Below are positions 45,223 through 53,579 of a DNA stretch of 64,000 nt, one piece after another (the first letter of the stretch is position 1; the number at the start of each line of letters is the position of its first letter). The position numbers and the translations under genes were made by a program. The notes below the pieces were generated by a model. That model saw only the letters and a list, made by a program, of their open reading frames with translations. It ran no database searches and had not been told where the DNA came from. Where the stretch lies: the NCBI RefSeq assembly GCF_014651535.1, contig NZ_BMXB01000020.1, positions 1-64,000 of the forward strand, given 5' to 3'. Origin of the DNA: Salinimicrobium marinum. Lineage in GTDB: Bacteria > Bacteroidota > Bacteroidia > Flavobacteriales > Flavobacteriaceae.

Positions 45223-47514
45223 TCAAAACAAATACTTCAGTTGCACTCCTCCAAAGTAATTCCTTGGGTTTCCGGGATAATAATACCTGGGAGCTGAACC
45301 TCCGAAGCCTACGGAGTTGGGGATGATACTCGCAGCATAAGCTTCATCAAAGATGTTATTGACTCCGCCGAAAAACTGGGTTTCAAAACCTCCCGGCAAA
45401 TTTAGATTATACGATGCTTTCAGGTTAAGCAGGTTATAATTGTCATTGAATCCGGAGTTGGCGTCATCCAGCGGCATCTCTCCCTGATGCTGAAAAACAG
45501 CATGAAAATTGAAGCCGGGATCGGTAAAGATGTCGAATCCTGCGGTGATGCTTCTTTCGGGTACTCCGGGAAGTTTGTTTCCGGAGTAATCGATTCCGTC
45601 ATCTGTAAACTCATCGAATTCGAAGAAGTTAAAAGCAGCATTGACATAGGGTCTCGCCTGGATGCCCCGGGTTAGATCGAAATTGTAGTTCAGGAGAAAT
45701 TCTATACCGTTGTGATCTGTTTTTCCGGCGTTACGCCCAATATATTGATCCTGCCCTACACGTTCTGCAACCAAAAGATTTTCCACCTGGATCGAAAACA
45801 AAGCTACTTCAGTGTATAACTGGTTGTTGAGCCAGTTTCCTTTAAAACCAACCTCATAATTAATTCCGGTTTCTGGCTCTAAATCTGTATTGATTTGCCC
45901 TTCAGGAGTCAAAGTTTCAGCAACGGTGGGTGTTGAAAATCCGTGGCTAATACTGGCATAAACACTTTTATTTTCAGAAACATTATAAACCGCTCCCATC
46001 CGCGGAGAAAGAATCGTTTCAAACCTGTAGTCACCCGATTGATCTACCTCATCACGGTTAAAAAGATCTGTAAGTTTGTATTTCGTGGTATTGAGATTTA
46101 CTCCCGTTTCCAGCTGAAATGCTTCTGAAAAGGCAAAATTCCACTGTGCAAAGAAGTTATAGTAATTCCTGTCCTGATTATTGTTGCTAAGGCTATTCCC
46201 GGCAACACTTCCCTCTCCTGGAAAATCCTCATATAAGTTCTCAAAAGTGGCCGTGTCATACCATTCGCGGTAAATTTCAGATCCCACGCTGAATTCAGTT
46301 TCTATTCCGGCGAGATCAATTCCGAAGTTAAATTTTGTCCTGGCACCGGTCGCTACTTGTTCTTCTTTCAGAATATCAAATGGTCGCGGTTCATAAGCAT
46401 CCCTGAAATTCATAAAGATGCTGGTGGTATTATAAAAATTATCGGAGAAATTGTGCCGGTAAGACAAGCCGAACAAACCTTTGTCATAGGATTCATACCC
46501 CTGAGCAGCACCCCAGGTGTAAGCTGCGGAAGAGGGATCATGTTCTAAAGTTTCCCTATTTAAAGAACTTGGAATATACGCCATAAGTCTTGTAAACTGA
46601 GCCAAAACAGAGAGCGTACCGTTATCACTCCCGCTCACTCGGCCGTGAACAGTAAAGGAATCCCGCTCATAGTCGCCGTTTTCCCGAAAGCCATCACTTT
46701 CAAGATGATTATATGCGGCTACCAGATTGGTAGATCCGGAAGCATGTGCAGCTTTGACTGTGTTTTTCATGAGTCCGAAACTCCCGAAGGTATGTCGGGT
46801 GCTCGCCTGCGTCCCGTCCTCGTCTGCATCTGCGGCGTAGAGATTGATCACGCCACCCAGTCCTGCGCCATAAACGCTCGAGTTAGGGCCTTTTATGATC
46901 TCTGCCCGTTCTATCATCGACTGGTCAATATCATCCAAAGTGGTTTCCCCTTCGGCTGTTGAAATGGGAATTTCTTCAAAATATGCTTTTACGCGGTTGG
47001 TGCTGTACTGTGAACGGGCACCAATCCCGCGAATACTAAGTTTATTTGTGTTTAAAGCCCCCTGGTGCACATATACTCCGGGTGCCGTGTTGATGACCTT
47101 CACAATATTTGTTTCATCAAAACGCTCAAAATCTGTTTCAGAAATGATACTTACAGCTGCCGGTGTTTGTCGCAGCTCGTTAGGAATTATGGTACTGCGA
47201 AGCACAATTTCGGAAAGTGCTTCTGCCTCCGGAAATAAATACACCGTAAGCTCTTCCGCTGCATTTCGCACCGTTAGTTCTTTATTCACAAATCCCAGCG
47301 CAGAGAATTCGAGCCTTACCGGAAGCCTGGATACCACAAGGGAAAATTTTCCGTCTTCTGCAGATACGGTTCCGGTTGTTGCATCTGCCACTTTAATGGC
47401 AACACTGGCCATGGGTTCTCCAGAAGCAGCGTTCAGGACGGTTCCTTCTACTTGCTGGCTAAATATATTTCCGGAGCAAAAAAGCAGTAAAAAAATGAGG
47501 ATATTCTTTTCCAA
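45223..47514 (-). CDS. TonB-dependent outer membrane receptor (TTG start)
   Basis: A 763-residue receptor. A signal peptide (MEKNILIFLLLFCSGNIFSQ) is followed by a carboxypeptidase-like regulatory domain (~22-100, VEGTVLNAASGEPMASVAIK), the plug domain (~110-230, IRGIGARSQYSTNRVKAYFE) and a 22-strand-type barrel ending in an aromatic residue. The initiator reads TTG at 47514; no nearby ATG keeps the signal peptide. It lies 11 nt after the sugar dehydrogenase gene and is probably in the same operon. The ligand is unknown. Confidence 0.9.
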   Translation of the reverse strand: MEKNILIFLLLFCSGNIFSQQVEGTVLNAASGEPMASVAIKVADATTGTVSAEDGKFSLVVSRLPVRLEFSALGFVNKELTVRNAAEELTVYLFPEAEALSEIVLRSTIIPNELRQTPAAVSIISETDFERFDETNIVKVINTAPGVYVHQGALNTNKLSIRGIGARSQYSTNRVKAYFEEIPISTAEGETTLDDIDQSMIERAEIIKGPNSSVYGAGLGGVINLYAADADEDGTQASTRHTFGSFGLMKNTVKAAHASGSTNLVAAYNHLESDGFRENGDYERDSFTVHGRVSGSDNGTLSVLAQFTRLMAYIPSSLNRETLEHDPSSAAYTWGAAQGYESYDKGLFGLSYRHNFSDNFYNTTSIFMNFRDAYEPRPFDILKEEQVATGARTKFNFGIDLAGIETEFSVGSEIYREWYDTATFENLYEDFPGEGSVAGNSLSNNNQDRNYYNFFAQWNFAFSEAFQLETGVNLNTTKYKLTDLFNRDEVDQSGDYRFETILSPRMGAVYNVSENKSVYASISHGFSTPTVAETLTPEGQINTDLEPETGINYEVGFKGNWLNNQLYTEVALFSIQVENLLVAERVGQDQYIGRNAGKTDHNGIEFLLNYNFDLTRGIQARPYVNAAFNFFEFDEFTDDGIDYSGNKLPGVPERSITAGFDIFTDPGFNFHAVFQHQGEMPLDDANSGFNDNYNLLNLKASYNLNLPGGFETQFFGGVNNIFDEAYAASIIPNSVGFGGSAPRYYYPGNPRNYFGGVQLKYLF

Positions 47515-47525
47515 TAGTAAAATTT

Positions 47526-48812
47526 TTATTCAGCTGAAACTTTCCAGATTATGTTTGCATCATCGTCATTGACCAGCAAAGAACCATCGGGCATCGTAGT
47601 TACGCAAACCGGCCGGCCGTATACGGTGCTTCTTTCTTCGTTGGCTATAAATCCTGTAAGAAAATCTTCCGGTTGTTGCGGTTTTCCATTTTCAAAAGGA
47701 ACAAAAACTACTTTATAGCCTGAAAATTCTGCACGGTTCCAGGAACCATGTTGTCCTACAAAAGCTCCGTTCTTATATTTCTCCGGAAATTGATCGTGTG
47801 TGTAAAACTCGAGTCCGAGTGATGCTGTATGCGGTCCCACGGAAACATCTGGCACTATTGTTTTTTCTACCAGCTCCATATGCGGATCTTCTGCCCAACG
47901 CGGATCCTGAATTTGCCCAAAATAAGAATAAGGCCAGCCATACCAGCCACCTTCCTGTACACTCGTAATATAATCGGGCACCAGATTATTACCGATTTTG
48001 TCCCGTTCATTTACGGCTGTCCATAATTCCCCGGTCACCGGATTCCAGTCCATCCCCACCGGATTTCTTAGTCCGGCTGCAAAAACTCTTTCTCCAGATC
48101 CGTCAGGATTTACTTCAAGGATATTTGCGCGTCGCACCTCCCTGTCCATTCCATATTCCCCCACATTACTGGCAGAACCAACGGAAATGTATATTTTATC
48201 TCCGTTTTTTCCAGCCAGTAAATTACGGGTCCAGTGATTATTGTATCCTCCTGCAGGAAGTTCTACGATCTTTTCACCTTCGGCTTCTATTTTCATCTGG
48301 CCGGGCTCATATGGATACCGGTAAAGTCCGTCTGTATTTGCTACGTAAAAATAACCATCCAAAATCAGCATTCCATAAGGCTGATTTAAATTTTCCATAA
48401 AAATTCCGCGTTCATCTGGCATACCATCATCATCGGTATCTCTTAAAATGCTGATTCTGTCGGCACTGTTTTCGGTATTCGCTTCGACTACAAAAATATC
48501 GTTATTGGGCGCAATGTAAGTACAACGGGGATGCTGAAAACCATCGGCGAAACGGATCACTTTAAACCCTTCCGGAGCTTTGGGCGTTTTATCTTCAGGC
48601 CAGCCGATGACCTTACTTTCCTTTTCCACCGATTCCGAAGAAAAAGGAGGTACCAATGTCAAAGGACCAACAGCAGTTTCCACAACATCGGGAGGACGAT
48701 TGGCTAATTCATTTTTCCGTTCCTCACTTAGATCCTCATTCACCTGTGCAAATGCAGCAAAATGAAATACCAGCAAAAACAACAGGAAATACAGATTTTT
48801 AATACGTTTCAT
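47526..48812 (-). CDS. PQQ-type sugar dehydrogenase (sorbosone/glucose dehydrogenase family)
   Basis: A 428-residue secreted beta-propeller protein. Residues 1-22 are a signal peptide. The family motifs are GGYNNHWTRNLLAGKNGDKI, with the catalytic-type His, FAAGLRNPVGMDWNPVTGEL and GNNLVPDYITSVQEGGWYGW. It resembles sorbosone dehydrogenases, which oxidise sugars in the periplasm with pyrroloquinoline quinone. No pqq biosynthesis genes are in the window. The gene precedes the TonB receptor in an apparent two-gene operon. Confidence 0.85.
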   Translation of the reverse strand: MKRIKNLYFLLFLLVFHFAAFAQVNEDLSEERKNELANRPPDVVETAVGPLTLVPPFSSESVEKESKVIGWPEDKTPKAPEGFKVIRFADGFQHPRCTYIAPNNDIFVVEANTENSADRISILRDTDDDGMPDERGIFMENLNQPYGMLILDGYFYVANTDGLYRYPYEPGQMKIEAEGEKIVELPAGGYNNHWTRNLLAGKNGDKIYISVGSASNVGEYGMDREVRRANILEVNPDGSGERVFAAGLRNPVGMDWNPVTGELWTAVNERDKIGNNLVPDYITSVQEGGWYGWPYSYFGQIQDPRWAEDPHMELVEKTIVPDVSVGPHTASLGLEFYTHDQFPEKYKNGAFVGQHGSWNRAEFSGYKVVFVPFENGKPQQPEDFLTGFIANEERSTVYGRPVCVTTMPDGSLLVNDDDANIIWKVSAE

Positions 48813-48961
48813 AAAATTTTTTTTTAAAATTAGTCGGAAATTAGGTTGTAAAAAAGTTTGCGACAGCTATTAGTTTTTCTTTAACAGGAATCTATTTCGC
48901 CGGAATAAAGTTTAATATTGGCTGCTTTTAGACTTTTTGGCTAAGTTTACAGCCTAACAAT

Positions 48962-50722
48962 ATGTACCAGATGAAGAGATTTTTCCCTGTTCTACTCCTT
49001 TTATTCATTTTTAGTGCCTGTGATTTTTCTAATTATATTCTTGAAACAGATTATGATTTTGATACGGTTTTTGAAAAATCTGAAGGAAAAGAAACAGCCA
49101 CTTACCCGGAAGTTATCGAATACTACAGTAATCTGGCTGCAGTTTATTCTAATGTGAGCATTCAGGAGATGGGGATCACAGACAGTGGAGAGCCATTGCA
49201 TCTCGCAATCTTTAGTCCAAACGGAAATTTTGATCTTGAGGAGTTACGACAAGATCATAGTATCCTTTTGATCAATAACGGAATTCATCCGGGAGAAAGT
49301 GATGGGATTGATGCTACTATGATGTTGTTCCGCGATCTGGCACAGGATTCTATTACAGTTCCTAAAAACACCGTGATTGCCACTATTCCCGTCTATAATA
49401 TTGGTGGTGCTTTAAACAGAAATTCAACTACACGCACCAATCAGAATGGCCCTAAAAGCTACGGATTCAGAGGGAATGCCCAAAATTATGATCTTAACAG
49501 AGATTTTATCAAAGCCGACACGCGAAACACCCTCGCCTTTTACGAAATCTTTCACACAGTAAAGCCCGATGTATTTATTGACAACCACGTAAGCAATGGC
49601 GCCGATTACCAATATACCCTCACTCATTTATTCACACAGCATAATAAACTGGGAGGAGACCTCGGAAAATATCTCCATACAGAGATGATGCCCGGCCTTA
49701 GAAAAGCCCTTGAAAGAAAAGAGTGGGATATTACTCCCTATGTGAATGTTTTCAACGAGGTGCCCGAAAAAGGCTTTACTCAGTTTCTGGATCTGCCAAG
49801 ATACTCCACGGGATACACCAGCCTCTGGAATACCCTTGGAATGATGGTAGAAACGCACATGCTAAAACCTTACGACAAAAGAGTTTTGGGTACATACGAA
49901 TTAATGCGGTCTATGATCGACATTACTGACGAGGACACGAAGCTCATCAAAAGAATGCGTGCACAGGCGAACAGGAACTCCAGAAAAATAACCAATTTTG
50001 AATTCAATTTTATTCCCGACAGTACAAAACCATCTACGTTGCAGTTTAAAGGATATGAAGGCCGGGAGATCAGAAGTGAAATAACCGGATTTCAGCGGTT
50101 GGAATACGATACTACCCAGCCATTTACCAAAGAAGTTACCTACTACAATAACTTCAAACCCACCCAACAGGTAAAGATTCCGAAGGGATATATCATTCCG
50201 CAGGGATGGTGGAATGTTATTGATCTATTGGAAGCAAATCAGGTAAAGATGCAGGTTTACGAGAAAGATACGGTCTTACAGGCAGAGTCCTATCGCATAG
50301 CTGAATATCAAACCAGGAATTCACCCTATGAAGGACATTACCTTCATTATGATACCAGGGTAGAAAAAAGTACCACTGAAATAAAGATAAGAGAAGGTGA
50401 CATTTTTGTCCCTACAGATCAACCTGCTATAAGATATCTCCTGGAAACCCTGGAGCCGGAAGCTCCTGATTCCTTCTTCAACTGGAATTTCTTCGACAGC
50501 ATTCTTCAGCAAAAAGAAGGTTTTTCACCTTATGTTTTTGAAGATATTGCTGAAGAACTCCTGGAGGATTACCCCGAGATCGAGGAAGAGTTTATTCAGA
50601 AAAAGCAAAACGACAGCGAATTTGCCGCCAGCTGGTATGCACAACTGGAATGGCTACACAAACAATCTGATCATTACGAAAAAGCTCATTTACGATACCC
50701 AATTTTTCGCGTAGCCAGATAA
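48962..50722 (+). CDS. M14-family zinc carboxypeptidase, lipoprotein
   Basis: A 586-residue protein. The N-terminal signal ends at Cys20 (LFIFSAC), which indicates a lipoprotein; the ATG at 48971 is an equally likely start. Zinc ligands are H109 and E112 in GIHPGESDG and H209 in DNHVSNG; NRDF at 179-182 and the general base E297 in METHM complete the M14 site. Substrate probably peptide or amino-acid ends of cell-wall or dietary peptides, but unknown. The 3' end overlaps the convergent NUDIX gene by 33 nt. Confidence 0.85.
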   Translation: MYQMKRFFPVLLLLFIFSACDFSNYILETDYDFDTVFEKSEGKETATYPEVIEYYSNLAAVYSNVSIQEMGITDSGEPLHLAIFSPNGNFDLEELRQDHSILLINNGIHPGESDGIDATMMLFRDLAQDSITVPKNTVIATIPVYNIGGALNRNSTTRTNQNGPKSYGFRGNAQNYDLNRDFIKADTRNTLAFYEIFHTVKPDVFIDNHVSNGADYQYTLTHLFTQHNKLGGDLGKYLHTEMMPGLRKALERKEWDITPYVNVFNEVPEKGFTQFLDLPRYSTGYTSLWNTLGMMVETHMLKPYDKRVLGTYELMRSMIDITDEDTKLIKRMRAQANRNSRKITNFEFNFIPDSTKPSTLQFKGYEGREIRSEITGFQRLEYDTTQPFTKEVTYYNNFKPTQQVKIPKGYIIPQGWWNVIDLLEANQVKMQVYEKDTVLQAESYRIAEYQTRNSPYEGHYLHYDTRVEKSTTEIKIREGDIFVPTDQPAIRYLLETLEPEAPDSFFNWNFFDSILQQKEGFSPYVFEDIAEELLEDYPEIEEEFIQKKQNDSEFAASWYAQLEWLHKQSDHYEKAHLRYPIFRVAR

Positions 50723-51313
50723 GTATTCTTCAGGAAAAAGAAGTTTGATATTCCCGTACGATTTTTCGAGAGCCTTTTTGGCTTTATCAGAATTTTTCCA
50801 TTTCACTTTTTTGATGCCTTCGCTTTCTTCAGGTTCAAGAGGCCCCGTATAATCGGTTTTCATCCTGTACCAGTGGGTTACCTTAAGTTTATACTTTCCG
50901 TTTCGCTGAAAAATATGATAGGTTTCCTGCAAAAATTCGGTGATCTCAAGATCTTTTACTCCTGTTTCCTCCTCTACTTCTCTAATGGCACCTTCTTCCA
51001 GACTTTCCTTTTTTTCAACTTTACCCTTTGGAAGATCCCACCTGCCATTTCTGTGAATAAACAGGATCTCATCCTTTTGGTTAAAAACAAGACCACCTGC
51101 AGCAGTCACCACAGGTAATTTTTTTAAAAGATGTTTAATAAGCTTCTCCTCTTTTTTATGGTACAAATTCACATAGAGCAGCCTACCGTTGGTGATATTT
51201 TTAATAATTGCCTTAAATTCGGCTTTCTTTAGAGGTATGGAAGTATATTTTTCACCCATATCCTCTTTTGTAGAAAGAATTATAGGAATATCATTTACAA
51301 AAACTTTATACAT
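50690..51313 (-). CDS. NUDIX hydrolase
   Basis: A 207-residue protein with a full Nudix box GKVEKKESLEEGAIREVEEE (then TGV), matching GX5EX7REUXEEXGU. The N-terminal ~70 residues (MYKVFVNDIPIILSTKED) are a separate small domain found in Flavobacteria homologues. Probably hydrolyses a nucleoside diphosphate derivative. Its start codon is only 7 bp from the divergent pyrE start. Confidence 0.88.
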   Translation of the reverse strand: MYKVFVNDIPIILSTKEDMGEKYTSIPLKKAEFKAIIKNITNGRLLYVNLYHKKEEKLIKHLLKKLPVVTAAGGLVFNQKDEILFIHRNGRWDLPKGKVEKKESLEEGAIREVEEETGVKDLEITEFLQETYHIFQRNGKYKLKVTHWYRMKTDYTGPLEPEESEGIKKVKWKNSDKAKKALEKSYGNIKLLFPEEYLSGYAKNWVS

Positions 51314-51320
51314 TTGCAGT

Positions 51321-51962
51321 ATGATTTTAGATAAAGAAACAGCAAGAAAGACTGCTGAGTTATTGTTGCAAATTAAAGCAATAAAACTTGATGCACAAGA
51401 AAGTTTTACATGGGCCAGCGGATGGAAATCCCCTATTTACTGTGACAACAGAATTATACTTTCTTACCCTCCAATTAGAAATTTCGTGAGAGAGAACATG
51501 GCCAAACAGGTAGAAGAGTTGTACGGCCGGGCAGATGTCATTGCTGCTGTGGCTACCGGTGCCATTGGAATTGGAATGCTTGTTGCGGAATATTTAGGCC
51601 GCCCTTTCATCTATGTAAGACCAGAGGCAAAATCTCACGGCCGCCAGAATCAAATAGAAGGAAACCTTGAAGAAGGACAAACGGTAGTGGTTATTGAAGA
51701 CCTCATAAGCACCGGAAAAAGCAGCCTCAATGCCGTAAAGGCAATTAAAGAAGCCAAAGGAAATGTAAAGGGAATGCTTGCCATCTTTTCTTATGGTTTT
51801 GATACTGCGGAAGAAAACTTTAAAGAGGCCAATGTTGAACTGCATACCTTGAGCAATTATCAATATCTCCTGGAGGTAGCTCAAAAAACGAATTACATCA
51901 ATCAGTCTGAAGCTGAAACTTTACAGGATTGGAGAAAAGATCCTGCAAACTGGAAAAAATAA
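51321..51962 (+). CDS. pyrE: Orotate phosphoribosyltransferase
   Basis: 213 residues from the ATG at 51321; the frame is open further upstream but that part lies within the NUDIX gene and lacks similarity. FTWASGWKSPIYCDNRII at the start and the PRPP loop VVVIEDLISTGKSSLNAV with adjacent Asp identify PyrE of pyrimidine synthesis. A TACATTTG box ends 4 bases before the ATG, so the mRNA may be nearly leaderless. Followed by an SRPBCC gene. Confidence 0.96.
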   Translation: MILDKETARKTAELLLQIKAIKLDAQESFTWASGWKSPIYCDNRIILSYPPIRNFVRENMAKQVEELYGRADVIAAVATGAIGIGMLVAEYLGRPFIYVRPEAKSHGRQNQIEGNLEEGQTVVVIEDLISTGKSSLNAVKAIKEAKGNVKGMLAIFSYGFDTAEENFKEANVELHTLSNYQYLLEVAQKTNYINQSEAETLQDWRKDPANWKK

Positions 51963-51967
51963 AAACT

Positions 51968-52360
51968 ATGGAATTAGAAAGTCAAAAAGTAACTGTACAG
52001 AAAAGCCAGCAGGAATTATATAATTTCCTGACAGACGTGGAAAATTACGAGCAAATCATGCCCGAAAGCAAAGAGAAATTTGAAGTTAAATCAAAAGACA
52101 CTTTTGCTTTTGCATTAAAAGGAATGCCCGAAATTCAACTTCAAATTCAGGATACAAGAGAACCAGATTTGATCGTGCTGGGTTCAACCTCAGATAAATT
52201 TAATTTCTCTCTTGATGTTGTTATTGGAGACGCCGGGGAAAACCAAAGCGAAGCACAGTTATTCTTCCACGGAAAATTTAATGCCATGATGTCAATGATG
52301 GTAAAGGGACCTTTAAAAAAGTTTATTGGCAATCTGGCAGAAAACACAGCTAAACTTTAA
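51968..52360 (+). CDS. SRPBCC-fold protein of unknown function
   Basis: 130 residues from the ATG at 51968, five nt after the pyrE stop. The pattern TVQKSQQELYNFLTDVENYE, MPESKEKFEVKSKDTFAFAL and the C-terminal helix GPLKKFIGNLAENTAK match the SRPBCC / START-like fold, which holds a hydrophobic ligand pocket. Family function is unknown. The conserved link to pyrE in Flavobacteria is known to me but its meaning is not. Confidence 0.75.
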   Translation: MELESQKVTVQKSQQELYNFLTDVENYEQIMPESKEKFEVKSKDTFAFALKGMPEIQLQIQDTREPDLIVLGSTSDKFNFSLDVVIGDAGENQSEAQLFFHGKFNAMMSMMVKGPLKKFIGNLAENTAKL

Positions 52361-52362
52361 GC

Positions 52363-53094
52363 CTAAAAACAAAGTTTAATTTCTTTAAGTTCAAATTCCT
52401 TTATAGTCTCATTTTCCGTTTTCACCAGAAGTTTTCCGCTTTCGGAAACATCTTCAATGATTCCAGTGAACATGGTAAGATCGGGTAACTGAAACGTAGA
52501 CGGTACTCCAAGACGAAAAAGCTGACGCCTGTACACCTTCATGATGTCCTCATCCTGAAGGTGTTTCATGGCACTAAGACCATCTTCAATGGACTTCAGC
52601 ACTCCCTCCAGAACTTCATCCAGATCGAAGTTATGGCCTGTGAGCAGTTTCATCGATCCGGCAGTTGGTAATCCTCCAAAGTCGGTTTGATTCACGTTGA
52701 GTCCCACCCCAATTACAGAAGCAGCCAGTTTACCATCAGAAATAACATTTTCGATGAGGATTCCGCATAGCTTTTGGTTTGCTGCCATAATGTCGTTAGG
52801 CCATTTCACCTTCAGCCTTGGCACACTAAATTTCTGAAGGCTTTCTACAATGGCTGTAGCCACCACGGCACTGAGCAAAAACTGGTGCCCCGGAGTCACA
52901 TCGGGCTTAGGCCATAGAATACTGAATGTAAGGTTTTGCCCCGGATTTGCCATCCAGCTGGTGCCCCTTTGCCCCCTGCCCTCTAACTGTTCTTTTGCAA
53001 CAATACAGGTAGCTGTTACAGCAGGTTTTTCCTTAAACATTTCACGCGCAAACGAGTTTGTTGATTTGATGGCATTAACTTTGATAAGATGCAT
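52363..53094 (-). CDS. birA: Biotin--[biotin carboxyl-carrier protein] ligase
   Basis: A 243-residue class I biotin protein ligase without the N-terminal repressor helix-turn-helix. The biotin/ATP loop is GRGQRGTSWMANPGQNLTFS, with KWPNDIMAANQKLCGILIEN as the second conserved part. It would biotinylate pyruvate carboxylase and acetyl-CoA carboxylase. Its stop is separated by 2 nt from that of the convergent SRPBCC gene. Confidence 0.92.
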   Translation of the reverse strand: MHLIKVNAIKSTNSFAREMFKEKPAVTATCIVAKEQLEGRGQRGTSWMANPGQNLTFSILWPKPDVTPGHQFLLSAVVATAIVESLQKFSVPRLKVKWPNDIMAANQKLCGILIENVISDGKLAASVIGVGLNVNQTDFGGLPTAGSMKLLTGHNFDLDEVLEGVLKSIEDGLSAMKHLQDEDIMKVYRRQLFRLGVPSTFQLPDLTMFTGIIEDVSESGKLLVKTENETIKEFELKEIKLCF

Positions 53095-53162
53095 ATGTAA
53101 ACTATAGATAATGCAGGCGTTAAATGTTACGAAAACCTGCTCTTAAAAAGAGCAAAAAGTAA

Positions 53163-53170
53163 TAACTTTG
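53163..53170 (+). promoter_or_regulatory. Possible -7 box for rsfS-ftsH
   Basis: TAACTTTG matches the TAnnTTTG consensus, 18 nt before the rsfS ATG. No clear TTTG -33 box is seen at the expected spacing. Confidence 0.4.
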
Positions 53171-53188
53171 CGCAAAGAAATAAATTTA

Positions 53189-53560
53189 ATGGCAAAAAAA
53201 GAAAAGAACAACGACATACTTATTGCACATATAATCAAAGGGATCGAGGAAGTAAAAGGAAATGACATAGATATCCTGGATCTGCGGGACATAGAAAACA
53301 CCGTGTGTGATTATTTTGTTATCTGCAACGGAACTTCAAATACGCAGGTAAACGCCATAGTAAATTCCATTCAGAAATCGGTTAGCAAATCACTGAAAGA
53401 CAAACCCTGGCACATAGAGGGATCTGATAATGCCGAATGGGTCCTGATGGATTATGTAAACGTGGTAGTACATGTTTTCCAGAGGCATATAAGGGAATTT
53501 TATGATATTGAGAGCCTGTGGGGAGATGCCAAAACAACATCCATTGAAACAAATTATTAA
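53189..53560 (+). CDS. rsfS: Ribosomal silencing factor RsfS
   Basis: 123 residues from the ATG at 53189; an upstream TTG at 53168 lies within the -7 box and is rejected. IEEVKGNDIDILDLRDIENT, DYFVICNGTSNTQVNAIVNS and DNAEWVLMDYVNVVVHVFQ are RsfS (DUF143) motifs. It binds L14 on the 50S subunit and blocks subunit joining when nutrients are short. Upstream of ftsH by 19 nt, a common flavobacterial order. Confidence 0.93.
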   Translation: MAKKEKNNDILIAHIIKGIEEVKGNDIDILDLRDIENTVCDYFVICNGTSNTQVNAIVNSIQKSVSKSLKDKPWHIEGSDNAEWVLMDYVNVVVHVFQRHIREFYDIESLWGDAKTTSIETNY

Positions 53561-53579
53561 GATATTTAAGTAACAGAGA

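Noticed and set aside
53168-53188. TTG start for rsfS seven codons upstream
   Set aside because: It overlaps the -7 promoter box and the added residues are unlike the family.
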